From: an uncultured Actinomycetes bacterium
GTDB lineage: Bacteria > Actinomycetota > Actinomycetes > Nanopelagicales > Nanopelagicaceae
NCBI GenBank assembly: GCA_903878415.1
Contig: CAIRHO010000004.1
Span: forward strand, 1-44,830
DNA: 44,830 bases
Direction: 5' to 3'
Positions within the stretch are counted from its first letter, which is position 1. Each line of letters starts with the position of its first letter. The notes under the pieces are model-generated. The model did not search any database. It was not told the DNA's origin and saw only the letters and a list, made by a program, of their open reading frames with translations. Both the position numbers and the translations under genes were made by a program. This document shows, piece by piece, positions 30,075-40,800 of the stretch.

Positions 30075-30835
30075 TGGCTCGCAAATTAAAACTTCGAATC
30101 TGGCGCGGCGATGCAGATAACGGTGGATTACAAGATGTTGTTGTAGATGCCAACGAGGGTGAAGTGGTGCTAGATGTTATTCATCGCGTACAAGCCACCC
30201 AGATGGGCGATCTTGCAGTTCGCTGGAATTGCAAAGCTGGTAAATGTGGATCTTGCTCTATGGAGATCAATGGAAAACCACGCCTTGCATGTATGACTCA
30301 AGTAGCTGCTTATGGCGATGATGAAACCATCACAGTCACACCGCTACGCGCATTCCCAGTCATTAAAGATTTAGTAACCGACGTTTCCTTTAATTACAAG
30401 AAAGCTATGGAAATTCCAGCATACGAGCACCCAACAGAGTTAAAACCTGGCGAAGCACGTATGGCGCAAATCGATGTGGAACGTAGCCAAGAATTCCGCA
30501 AATGTATTGAATGTTTCCTTTGCCAAGATACTTGCCATGTAATCCGTGACCACGAAGAGAATAAGAAATCTTTCGCCGGCCCAAGATTCTTTATCCGAAT
30601 TGCAGAGCTAGATATGCATCCACTTGATCGGTTACGAAACCGTAAACGCACCGCACAAGAAGAACACGGCCTAGGAATGTGCAACATTACAAAATGCTGT
30701 ACTGAGGTTTGCCCAGAACATATCCGCATCACCGATAACGCGATCATTCCTATGAAAGAGCGAGTTGTAGATAATAAGTACGATCCAATTCGATGGTTGG
30801 GATCCAAGATTCGCAAACGCGAAGGCATGGAATGA
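30074..30835 (+). CDS. sdhB: Succinate dehydrogenase iron-sulfur subunit
   Basis: 253 residues carrying electrons from SdhA to the membrane. The [2Fe-2S] ligands are in CKAGKCGSCSMEINGKPRLAC (four cysteines, about 52-72). The clusters near the C-terminus use CIECFLCQDTC and CNITKCCTEVC. ATG 30074 shares a base with the sdhA stop, and the stop overlaps the following 26-codon frame by four bases. Confidence 0.96.
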   Translation: MARKLKLRIWRGDADNGGLQDVVVDANEGEVVLDVIHRVQATQMGDLAVRWNCKAGKCGSCSMEINGKPRLACMTQVAAYGDDETITVTPLRAFPVIKDLVTDVSFNYKKAMEIPAYEHPTELKPGEARMAQIDVERSQEFRKCIECFLCQDTCHVIRDHEENKKSFAGPRFFIRIAELDMHPLDRLRNRKRTAQEEHGLGMCNITKCCTEVCPEHIRITDNAIIPMKERVVDNKYDPIRWLGSKIRKREGME

Positions 30836-30912
30836 AACTTGCGCTTCGTTGGGCGGGTTTAACTCTTGCAGTTTGGGTAGCGTTTTCCCGAAAAATAATT
30901 AAGAAGCGTTAA
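30832..30912 (+). CDS. 26-residue single-pass membrane microprotein coupled to sdhB
   Basis: The frame starts at ATG 30832 inside the sdhB stop (ATGA overlap). It encodes MKLALRWAGLTLAVWVAF followed by SRKIIKKR. This is one hydrophobic helix of about 15 residues with a strongly basic C-terminal end, which predicts an inside C-terminus. I do not recognise the family. The placement points to a small accessory subunit of succinate dehydrogenase; mycobacterial Sdh2 has a comparable single-helix subunit (SdhF). It could instead be chance, since the frame is short. Codon coupling and helix character argue for a real gene. Confidence 0.55.
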   Translation: MKLALRWAGLTLAVWVAFSRKIIKKR

Positions 30913-30913
30913 C

Positions 30914-31249
30914 ATTTTAATCAATCTACTTATTGTCTCGCTTGGCGGGGTAGTTGGTTCCGTATCAAGATGGCAAACAATCGAAATAGTAGGCAGTTCA
31001 TTAATTGGTGTATTCATAGTAAACATTCTTGGCGTATTAGTAGCCGGAGTAGCTGCTTATCGCATGAAGGCGACCGAGGCAAAACAATTATTTTGGATAA
31101 CTGGGTTTGCTGGCGGCTTTACTACATTCTCTTCGCTGGCTCTGATTTCAACTGAAGAATCAATCGTTACTTCCAGTATTTATGTAACGGCAATGTTGGT
31201 AATAAGCATGTTAGTACTTACAGTACTGCGGCCGAAGGCTAAAAAATGA
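30914..31249 (+). CDS. crcB1: Fluoride channel CrcB/Fluc, first subunit, non-canonical start
   Basis: About 111 residues with four helices. Family marks are VSLGGVVGSVSRW (with the GG..G...R turn), FIVNILGVLVAG (pore Asn) and GFAGGFTTFSSLAL (Phe box and the Na-site TTFS). The only ATG in frame is at 31064, which would remove the first half. No ATG, GTG or TTG occurs between the upstream stop (30896) and 31064. The best start is ATT 30914 (then LINLLIVSLGG), with GAAG at 30903-30906. ATG-to-ATT is one base change. Ends in an ATGA overlap with crcB2. Confidence 0.82.
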   Translation: MLINLLIVSLGGVVGSVSRWQTIEIVGSSLIGVFIVNILGVLVAGVAAYRMKATEAKQLFWITGFAGGFTTFSSLALISTEESIVTSSIYVTAMLVISMLVLTVLRPKAKK

Positions 31250-31578
31250 GATCACTGCTATTTGTTTTCGGTTCCGCAATCGGAGCGCCACTTAGATTTC
31301 TAATTGTCCGATTATTCCAATCTAAATCACAATTCTTTACTGGGGTATTAGTTGTAAATGTTGTTGGTTCATTCCTACTACCAATTTTCTTAGTAAGTGA
31401 TCAAAGCAATAGCGCATTCCTTGGCATGGGATTTTGTGGTGCGTTTACAACATGGTCAGCGCTAGCGTTGGAGCTAGATCAAGAGTTAACTCAAGGTGAA
31501 AAGCGAAAGTTCTTGGCTAACCTCGGGTTAAACCTCTTCCTTGGATTTGGCGCGGCAGCTCTTGGAGCCAGTTTTTAA
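31246..31578 (+). CDS. crcB2: Fluoride channel CrcB/Fluc, second subunit
   Basis: 110 residues with four membrane helices. It shows FGSAIGAPLRFLI, GVLVVNVVGSFLLP and GFCGAFTTWSALALE (Trp replaces the usual Phe of TTFS). Pairs of crcB genes in tandem normally form a heterodimeric fluoride-exporting channel. ATG 31246 overlaps the crcB1 stop (ATGA). No fluoride-riboswitch was recognised upstream. Confidence 0.92.
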   Translation: MRSLLFVFGSAIGAPLRFLIVRLFQSKSQFFTGVLVVNVVGSFLLPIFLVSDQSNSAFLGMGFCGAFTTWSALALELDQELTQGEKRKFLANLGLNLFLGFGAAALGASF

Positions 31579-31589
31579 AAGCCAAAACG

Positions 31590-31618
31590 TTGACTTAAAG
31601 TAATTTTGAAATTAAATT
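31590..31618 (+). promoter_or_regulatory. Promoter of the sialidase-fold gene, leaderless type
   Basis: TTGACT at 31590-31595 and TAAATT at 31613-31618 are separated by 17 bases. The next ATG is at 31625, about where transcription should begin, so the mRNA would have little or no leader; no ribosome site is present. Confidence 0.5.
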
Positions 31619-31624
31619 ACACCA

Positions 31625-33226
31625 ATGCGGATGGCCTCTAAATCAATACCAACCTTGCTATCCATGCTCTCTTTGCTAGTTTTTGGATTAACAACTCCAG
31701 CAATTGCGGCAACTCCTAAAGCTGGCGCAACTTGCACCAAAGCTGGGCTAACAGCAACTGCTAGCGGCAAGCTTTTTACTTGTATTAAATCTGGCAAGAA
31801 ATTAGTTTGGGATAAAGGTGTAACAATTCCTAAACCAGCTTCAACTCCAGTTACGCCAACACCTACTCCTTCACCAACACCTACTCCTTCACCAACACCG
31901 AGCCCGACTCAGAGTGCGACCCCAACTCCCTCTCCATCAGCTAGTGCAACTCCATCAGCCGCGCCTTCACCATCACCAAGCGCTGCGGATGTTGTCTCAC
32001 CAAATGGTAAATGTTCCAAAGAGGGCGACATCCAACCGTTAAATGGCGGCCAAATGATTTGCACTAGCGCTAAGTGGCAACCATATGCAGGATCGGGACC
32101 ATCGGGATCTGGAACTTCAAATAATTCTTCAACTACCGAGGTAACACCTTGGGGATATTTAAGTGTCATTAATAGTGGCAATGGTCTCGGAAACGTTTCA
32201 GATGCTGCGTTAGTTCAAACTAGCACCGGAGATATTCGAGTTTATTTTAAGAATGGAAATGACACCCAAGCTAAATTAACTGGTTTTGATAATTATATTC
32301 ATTCGGCTATTTCTAAAGATGGCGGAAAAACTTGGACTATTGAATCTGGTGTGCGAATGCAAGTCACCTCACCTGTAGAAGTTTTACCAAAAACTGGTGG
32401 TGGATACCAAGCATGGGGCTGGTCTCATGCTCCTGGAAAAGATTATATGTACTACGCAGAATCTTCTGATGGACTAAGCTTCACTGAAATTTCTGTTGCT
32501 GGGTTAGATGTAAATAAATGTTTGACCACATCAGGTGTTGCGTTTGGTCCGCTCGGCGATCCAGCCATTGTGAAACTAGCAGATGGAACTTGGCTATTGC
32601 ACGCTCAAGGCTTTGGTATTGGCAATACTGGCCCTGATTTCGCACGCTGGGTATGCGTTGCGACATCTCCTGATGGGAAAACCTGGACTCCGGTACAAAG
32701 TAGATCCTATGGCGGCACTATCGATGTCGAAACTAACCCAAATATTTATATGAATAAATCGGGAAAAGTTGAATGGATGTGGCCTGGCGGTAGAGGTGTT
32801 GAAACAAAGATTGGTGACGGCACTACATATGGTGAGGCGATTACATATCCAAAGGCGGGAGATCCAGAACGCTTAGATTTAGCCGATGGCACCGAACTCT
32901 TTGCAATGGGTGGCTTTGATGATCGCGGCGGAGGCGTAATGATTTTTACAAAACGAATTACAAATTCTTATCAGATTGCCTCTGTTACAGGCGGCCCATC
33001 CTCGGGCGGTTCACCTAACCGATTACTAACTTGGACAGTTAAAGGCGCAACCGCAACTGATATTTCAGTGATGAATTTCTGTCTAAACAAGAAAGTTTCT
33101 GATATTTCCGGCGCAACTGTAACTATGACAACTAGTAACGGTGTAGTAACCGTGGTCGCTTCTGATCCAGCAAACGATCACACGTGTGTTGGGGTTTTAG
33201 TTGGTACCGAAAAAATTATTGGCTAA
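31625..33226 (+). CDS. Secreted protein with sialidase-type (BNR/Asp-box) propeller
   Basis: 533 residues. An N-terminal signal peptide ends near TTPAIA-AT (about residue 29). A small cysteine module (GATCTKAGL...LFTCIK) follows, then a Pro/Thr/Ser linker (about 75-120), a second cysteine module (GKCSKEGD...MICTSAKW), and a propeller (about 175-440). Asp-box-like repeats are SKDGGKTW, SSDGLSF and SPDGKTW. The C-terminal ~75 residues (from SYQIASV) are a separate beta domain. A glycoside hydrolase role is possible, but I could not place the full sialidase active site. Start ATG 31625; ATG 31631 is an alternative. Converges with pepP. Confidence 0.75.
   Translation: MRMASKSIPTLLSMLSLLVFGLTTPAIAATPKAGATCTKAGLTATASGKLFTCIKSGKKLVWDKGVTIPKPASTPVTPTPTPSPTPTPSPTPSPTQSATPTPSPSASATPSAAPSPSPSAADVVSPNGKCSKEGDIQPLNGGQMICTSAKWQPYAGSGPSGSGTSNNSSTTEVTPWGYLSVINSGNGLGNVSDAALVQTSTGDIRVYFKNGNDTQAKLTGFDNYIHSAISKDGGKTWTIESGVRMQVTSPVEVLPKTGGGYQAWGWSHAPGKDYMYYAESSDGLSFTEISVAGLDVNKCLTTSGVAFGPLGDPAIVKLADGTWLLHAQGFGIGNTGPDFARWVCVATSPDGKTWTPVQSRSYGGTIDVETNPNIYMNKSGKVEWMWPGGRGVETKIGDGTTYGEAITYPKAGDPERLDLADGTELFAMGGFDDRGGGVMIFTKRITNSYQIASVTGGPSSGGSPNRLLTWTVKGATATDISVMNFCLNKKVSDISGATVTMTTSNGVVTVVASDPANDHTCVGVLVGTEKIIG
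31856..31899 (+). repeat. 18-base tandem repeat in the Pro/Thr linker
   Basis: The unit CCAACACCTACTCCTTCA occurs at 31856-31873 and 31874-31891, with a further partial copy to 31899. It encodes PTPTPS repeats of the linker and could vary in copy number. Confidence 0.85.
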
Positions 33227-34716
33227 TTAAGTAACTTAGCCATCCAAGCTTCAATTTCATCAGGATGTCTTGGTAGCCCACTACTCATAACGCGACATCC
33301 AGTTTCAGTAACAACAACATCATCTTCAATGCGAACTCCAACACCACGGAACTCAGGTGGAAATAGTTCGTCATCAGGTTGGATGTAGAAACCAGGTTCA
33401 ACGGTAAGAATCATTCCTGGTTCTAGAATTGCATCTGCATATTGATCTTTACGAGCTTGCGCACAATCATGCACGTCGATTCCAAGATGATGACCAGAAC
33501 CATGGAACATCCATCTGCGATGCAAACCATTTTCAGGTTTTAAAGATTCTTCAGGCGACATCGGTAAGACGCCTAATTCAGCAGCGCCTTTTGCAATTTC
33601 TTCCATACAAGCAGCATGGAAGTCCTTAAATCTATTACCGGGCTTTACTGCCGCGATTCCCGCTTGTTGTGCTCGATAAACGATCATATAAATCTGCTTT
33701 TGGGCCGCGGTAAATTTGCCAGTCACTGGCAAAGTACGTGTGATATCTGCGGTGTAGTGAGATTCAACTTCAACGCCAGCATCAATCAAGATCATCTGGC
33801 CTGGCTTCACATCGCCATCGTTTTTAATCCAATGCAGTACGCAAGCATGTGATCCGGCAGCAACAATGCTGTCATAACCAATGTCGTTACCTTCAAGTCG
33901 AGCACGGCCAAAGAAAGCACCTTCAATTACGCGCTCGCCTCGTGGTGTTGCGGTAGCTGCGGGGAAAACTCGAACCATGTCAGAAAATCCACGCGCAGTT
34001 GCATCGATTGCTTTCTGCATTTCATCGATTTCATATTGATCTTTAACCATACGGCTCATTGAAAGCACATTTAAAAACTCTTCTTCACGAGTGTTCGCCA
34101 GGATTAACTTATCTATATTTGCATCTTGCTCGCGCACTACTAAAGTTTCCGTCTTATCACCTAAGAACTCAGCGATACTTTCTATTTGCACAACTTTAAT
34201 GTCATACATTTTCTCTGTTTCTTCTAAAGTCATTCGGCGACCAATCCAAAATTCACCATGTTTAGAATTTCGGTAGAACTCATCAGTGTTGCGAGGTGAT
34301 CGAGGGTGAATAAATAGAAGAGCATCGTGCCCAGATGCATTTGGTTCCATAACTAGAACAGAATCTGGAACCGCATCACTTGCTGTTATTCCGGTTAGCC
34401 AAGAATAAGCAGAGTGTGCACGGAATCGATAGTCAGAATCATTACTTCTTACTTTTAACGAACCAGAAGGAAATACTAATCGCACGCCAGTAAATTTCTT
34501 AGAAAGATTCTCTCGACGAACTTTGCAAAACGTGATTGCACGAGAAGGTGTAATTCCGGTTAGCGGTGATTCCGCCCACCCTTTTTTCATAAATTCAGTT
34601 AGCGCTTCGGGAGTTGGGATGTCGTGGGTTCGCAAACCTTTCTCCTTATCTTCAGCAGCTTGTTGCTCTGGGCTTTTATTGAAGGTAGCACTACTCATGA
34701 ATGCAGGATACGCCAT
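33223..34716 (-). CDS. pepP: Xaa-Pro aminopeptidase (aminopeptidase P)
   Basis: 497-residue M24 metallopeptidase that removes the first residue before proline. The dinuclear metal ligands are visible: DAGVEVESHYTADITR (two Asp), GHHLGIDVHD (His), TVEPGFYI (Glu) and VRIEDDVVVTE (Glu). An N-terminal creatinase-type domain occupies about 1-230. It has no signal peptide. ATG 34716 is assumed; ATG 34698 would drop six residues. The stop overlaps that of the converging secreted gene by four bases. Confidence 0.93.
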   Translation of the reverse strand: MAYPAFMSSATFNKSPEQQAAEDKEKGLRTHDIPTPEALTEFMKKGWAESPLTGITPSRAITFCKVRRENLSKKFTGVRLVFPSGSLKVRSNDSDYRFRAHSAYSWLTGITASDAVPDSVLVMEPNASGHDALLFIHPRSPRNTDEFYRNSKHGEFWIGRRMTLEETEKMYDIKVVQIESIAEFLGDKTETLVVREQDANIDKLILANTREEEFLNVLSMSRMVKDQYEIDEMQKAIDATARGFSDMVRVFPAATATPRGERVIEGAFFGRARLEGNDIGYDSIVAAGSHACVLHWIKNDGDVKPGQMILIDAGVEVESHYTADITRTLPVTGKFTAAQKQIYMIVYRAQQAGIAAVKPGNRFKDFHAACMEEIAKGAAELGVLPMSPEESLKPENGLHRRWMFHGSGHHLGIDVHDCAQARKDQYADAILEPGMILTVEPGFYIQPDDELFPPEFRGVGVRIEDDVVVTETGCRVMSSGLPRHPDEIEAWMAKLLN

Positions 34717-34833
34717 TTTGAAGGCGATTTTTAAGGGTGATATTGCCCCATTTACTACGTTTTGGTGAACTCATCTACTACCTCCACTTTATCCTTTAAT
34801 TTCTCACCCCAAAGAAGAATTTACGAGGTAAAT

Positions 34834-37800
34834 GTGAAATTCAATCTTTTGCGTACCGATATTAAAACTGGAACCAAAAAATTAATTTCACTTTCAATTT
34901 CGGCATCACTTTTAAGTTTTAGTGTTCTAGTACCTACACAAATAATATTCTCGGATTCTGCTGTGGCAAATCCAACATTAACTAGTGTCTCACCAACTGG
35001 GGGCTCTACAGCTGGCGGCACTGCAATTAAGATATATGGAAGTTTTCCAACAGTTCTAACAACTACTATCACTGTCGGCGGCGCAAATTGCACATCAATT
35101 ACTCAATATGCAACAGAGCTTAATTGTACAACTCCAGCAGGAACCGTGGGAGCAAAAGATATAGTCGTAACTCGCACCGGAGAAGGCAGCTCCACCTTGG
35201 TTGGAGCATTTACGTATTCAACTCCTCCAACAATAACAAGCGTTTCACCAAATTCGGGAAATGGTGCCGGCGGAACATCTATAACTTTAACCGGTACAGA
35301 TTTTGTATCTGGGGCGACAGTTACCGTTAATAGTTCCACCTGCACATCGGTTGTTTTCAATTCTTCAACATCAATTACCTGCACAACGCCATCCGGAACT
35401 ATTGGGGCGAAAAATATTGTTGTAACCAATCCAAATGCGTTAACTGGAACGCTTACTAGTGGCTACACATATACCCCTGCAATTACATCTGTATCACCAA
35501 CTAGCGGCACAACTGTTGGCGGAACCTTGATCACGATCAGCGGTTCTAATTATTCCGGCAGCTATACAGTTTCTGTAGATGGAAACACTTGTGTTTCACC
35601 TACACTCAGTGGCAGTACACAAATCCGATGCACGACACCATCCGGAACTGCGGGTGCTAAAGATATCGTTGTAACTCAAAGTGGACTTTCATCAACGCTC
35701 TCTGCTTCCTTTACCTACGCAGTACCGCCAACTTTAAGCAGCATTACGCCTACTTTTGGCACTACTGCTGGAGGAACTTCCGTAACACTTGCTGGATCTG
35801 ATTTTGTATCGGGCGCAACCATAACTATTGGTGGTACTAGCTGTACTTCGGTTTCATTTATTTCATCTTCATCAGTTTCTTGTACTTCCCCCTCCGGGTC
35901 TGGTTTAAAAAGCGTTGTTTTGACTAATCCGAGCGCTTTAACCAGCACACTTTCTAATAGTTTTACTTACATTGGCGTGCCAAGCGGTCTATCTAATTCA
36001 ACATCATGCGGTTCTAGCGCAACGGTAAGTTTTTCAGCTTCTAGCAATGGCGGCGGCACAATAACTAGTTGGGAATATTCGTATGACGGCACAAACTTTT
36101 CCACAATTTCAGGCGCGTCCGGTAATAGTGGTTCATATACAGTAACAAGTTGGTACTCAAGTACGTTTGCGCCGTATACAAGAGCAGTAAATTCCTCTGG
36201 AGCTAGCTCTGTTGCACATAACAGTTCTTGTGGATCTATTTCAGCGACTAGGTCTTTTACTCCAACCGTATCTGCCACAACAGCGCCAAGTGGAAGTACT
36301 TCAATTGGTTCAACATTAACTTCGCAAGTCTCATTTTCAGCACAAGCCGTAGCGACTTCTTTAACATATACATGGGAACGTTGCACATCCGCAACTTCTC
36401 CATTTAATTGCACAACAATCTCTGGTGCAACATCATCAACGTATTCACTTGGCGCTGATGATGTTGGACTTTACGTTAGGTCAGTAGTTGTTGGATCAAG
36501 CACAGTTAGCCCAGTTACTAGTTCTGCTACCGGGACTTCAGATTTGACGGCGCAAATTTCTGGTGCGACGCCTGGGACTCCAGGTACTCCGACCGCAGTA
36601 GCAGGCGATGGTCAAGTAACTGTTACCGTTTCAGCACCAGGAAGTGGCGGCACGCCAACTTCTTACACAGTAACTGCATCCCCTCAAGTTGGTGGTGTAA
36701 CTAAAACATGTACCGTTTCAGGGGCGTCTGGGTCTTGTGTAGTAACTGGCCTAACAAACGGAACTGCATATACATTCTCTTCTACAGCAACAAATGGCAC
36801 AGGTACATCTAGCGCTTCAGCATCTTCATCTAGCGCAACACCTTCGGATTTAACTCCGCCGACAGTCAGCAGCTTTACATCAACCACAACAAATGGAACT
36901 TATAAAACGGGATCTACGATAAATATTACGGCAACATTGAGTGAGGCTGCCACCACAGCAGCACAAATTACAGTGACATTAGATACCGGTGAAACTGTTT
37001 TATTAACTCATGCTTCAAGCGGAACAACTTTAACTGGAACTTACACAGTGGGAGCTGGAGTAACTAGCGCAGATCTGACGGTTAGTTCCTACGCACTAAC
37101 GAGCGCTCCAACTGATGCAGCGGGCAACGCAATGACTTCAACAACTGTTCCATCTGGAAGCAACAACATTGCAGGCACGAGTGCAATCGTTATCGACACC
37201 ACGGCTCCGACTCAAACCATTAGCGGAATTCATATTTCTGCCGATACTGGAAGTTCTGCTTCAGATTTCACAACTAAAACTGCATCACAAACCATTACTG
37301 GAACCCTTAGCGCCGCACTCGGTTCGGGTGAAACATTGTGGGGATCTTTAGATGGTGGCGCAAATTATTCCGATATTTCGTCATCAGTAACTAGCGCTGC
37401 AATCTCGTGGGCAAGCGCAACCCTTAGCGGCAGCAGCTCAATTAAATTTCAAGTTCGAGATGCCGTAGGCAATACCGGAACAACCGCAACTCAAGCATAT
37501 GTTTTAGATACCACGGTTCCAACAATTCTTAGTATTTCATCCAGTAGTTCAGATGCTACTTATAAAGTAGGAAGTGCGGTAACCATTACGGCGACCGCTT
37601 CAGAATCAGTGCAATCAGGTTCAACATTTACCGTAACGCTTGAAACTGGTTCAACCGATCGCACCGTGACCTTAACTGCAAGCGCCGATGGCACAACACT
37701 TACTGGGACTTATACAGTTCAAAGCGGTGATATCTCATCAGACTTGACCGCAAATGCTATATCCGCGGGTTCTATTTCAGATATTGCTGGAAATGCGCTA

Positions 37801-40800
37801 ACTAGTACATCACTACCTGCCGGCGCAAATAATATTGCAGGAGCTAAAGAAATTGTTATCGATGGTGTTGTGCCAACCGTAACCCTTATAGGTGCAACGA
37901 TTGCAACTTCAAGCAATGCGGTAGTTCAGAGTTCTGAAAACGGCACTGTCTATTTAGTTAACACATCCGTATCTGTAACTACGGTTGCAAGCATCACCGG
38001 AGCTTTAGATGCGCTTTGGAATAGCGTTTCAATTTCTTCTGCGAATACAAATACAAACCTTGCTGCAACTGGGTTAGACGCTGGCACATATAAGGCTTAT
38101 TCGGTTGATGCAGCTGGAAATTTATCAGCAGTTTCTTCGGGAGAAATTACAGTTTTGCCTGCAACTCCCGGTACTCCAGGAACACCAACGACTGTTGCTG
38201 GCGATACGCAAGTTTCGATAACTGTAGTTGCACCAAACACCGGTGGCACACCTACTTCTTATACAGTGCAGGCTTACGATTCATCCGGCGTGACAGCGCT
38301 ATCAGGTGTTACTTGTACCGTGAGCGGAGCATCTGGTTCATGTGTTATCACTGGACTAACAAATGGCACAGCGTACAAATTTAAAGCAACTGCAACTAAC
38401 AGTGGCGGTAATTCAGGAAGTTCTGCTGCATCACTTTCAACAACACCAACTTCAACTCCGGTAGCACCGCAGGTATCGAATACAAATGCACCTACTGGAA
38501 CTTTAGTTAATGGGAACACACTGACTTCTGCAGTGACTTTCACTGGAACGCCAACGCCTACACTTGCATACACATGGGAGCGTTGTACGTCAGCAAGTGA
38601 TTTAAGTACATGTTCTGCAATTTCTGGTGCGACATCGGCAACCTATACATTGACTGATTCAGATGGCACTAAGTTCGTTCGCTCAGTTGTTACTGCAACT
38701 AATGGAACCGGATCCGTTATTGGCACCTCCGCAGTTACGGCGGCAATTACTGGGATCGCGCCAGGAGCGCCTACTTCTCTATCCGCAGCGGCCGGCGATG
38801 GCTCAGCATCTATTTCGTTTACTGCTGGCAGCACTGGTGGTTCTCCAATTACAAATTATAAATATTCATTAGATGGAACTAATTACACAGCGCTGAGTCC
38901 AGTGGATTCGACATCCCCAGTTGTGATTCCAGGGTTAACTAACGGCACCGCTTACACAATTTACTTGAAAACGGTTAATGCTATTGGTGATTCTTCAGCG
39001 TCTTCTTCGGTTTCAGTTACGCCCACCGATCAAACAGCACCAACGTTTGTAAGTGCAGTTTTAGCAGCAAATGGCACCTCACTTACATTGACCTATAGCG
39101 AAACTTTAAGTGCAACAACTGCTGCAGTAGGGGGTTTCGTAATTACCGCCGGCGGAGCTGCTGTTACAGTTTCATCGGCTGCTGTATCTGGCTCAACCGT
39201 GGTGTTAACACTTGCCGTTGCAGTAGATCAAGGTGCGACAGTTCTAGCTTCATATACCGATCCAACTTCTGGAAATGATGCAAGCGCAATTCAAGATTCA
39301 GCCGGTAATGATGCCGCAACTTTCACAGCGCAGGTAGTTACAAATAATTCAACTAATGTAACGATCCCAGGTACAACCGGTACGCCCACTGTGGTTGGTG
39401 GCGATGGTCAAGTAACTGTTACCGTTGTTGCACCTTCTAGCGGTGGGACACCTACTTCTTATACTGTTACCGCTTCACCTCAAGTAAGCGGTGCAACAAA
39501 AACTTGCACTGTAACCGGAGCATCTGGTTCTTGTATTGTCACCGGTCTAACTAATGGAACTGCTTACACATTCACTTCAACTGCGACTAATACTGCAGGA
39601 ACATCTGCAAACGCTTCCACAGCATCAAGTGCGGCAACTCCAACCGCGCCAATTTCAACTCCAACACCTACTCCAACACCGGTTGCAACCCCGGCACCAG
39701 TTTGTGATGCAACTTGTGTTGCGGCCGCAGCAAAAGCCGCGGCGGATGCAGCAAAGGCAGCTGCCGATAAAGCTGCAGCAGATAAAGTAATTGCCGACAA
39801 AGCCGCCGCAGATGCAGCAGATGCAGCAGCAGCAGCAAAAGCGGCCGAAGATAAGATCGCAGCAGATAAAGCTGCAGCGGTAGCAATTGCAAAAGCGTTG
39901 GCGGATAAAATTGCCTCTGATCTCGCCGCACAGCTAGCAGCACAAAACGCAGCCATCGATGCCGCAAAAGCTATCGCAGCGCAGAAAGCTGCCGCGGCTG
40001 CACAAACAGCAGATGCTTTAGCTAAAGCAGCAGCCGATGCCGCTAATGCAGTTGCCGCCGCAAAAGCTAAAGCAGCGGCCGATGCCCAAGCAGTGGCACA
40101 GAAAGCCGCTATAGATGCAGCGGCCGCGTTAAGTAGTGCCACAGCGACAGCCGCAGCAAAAGCTATTGCAAGCACAACGGCACAAAAAGCAATTGCAGAT
40201 GCGACAGCTGCCGTAAAAGCCGCGGCTACCGCTGCGCAGCAAGCAACTGTGGCAAAAACTGTCGCAACAAACACAACCAAACAAGTAGTAATAACAGTTA
40301 ATTCATTAACTTCTAAAACTGCAGCTTCACAAATTTCCGCAGCCGCAAACGCGGCAGCTGCAGCGGCAAAAGCTGCGGCCGATAAAGCGGCGTCAAATGC
40401 AATCGCAAATGCAGCCGCCGCAAATGCAGCCGCAGCGACAGCAAAGAAATTAGCCGCAGATACTGCAGCTCGAATTGCAACTGAACAAAAACAAGCAGCA
40501 GATGCTGCGGCAGCCGCAAAAGTTACAGCCGATGCTGCAGCTAAAGCCGCCGCCGAAAAAATAGTTGCAACCGAAGCTTCGACAAAGGCCACCGAAACTT
40601 TAGTCAAAGCACTGGAAGAAAAGGTTGTTCTAACACAACAAGCAGTCGCCGCAAATGATCCAACTGCAAGAGCAGTTATTGAACAGAAAATTGAAGCAGT
40701 TACTGCCCAAGTTGCCGCAGCTCAAAAGAGTGTAGAAGTTGCCACGGTATTAGTAGAACAAGCTTCAGTGGTTCAAGCCCAAACCGCAAAAGTTGCTGAA

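Noticed and set aside
30836-30913. Fluoride riboswitch before crcB1
   Set aside because: The interval is coding or a two-base gap; no recognisable aptamer pattern was seen.
37169-37351. Short alternative-frame ORFs within the giant gene
   Set aside because: Composition follows the host gene's repeats; no independent start signal.
39564-40607. Long open frame (347 codons) on the minus strand
   Set aside because: It lies opposite the Ala-rich stalk; GCx-rich repeats remove stop codons on the other strand. Its translation is low-complexity Ala/Ser/Phe.
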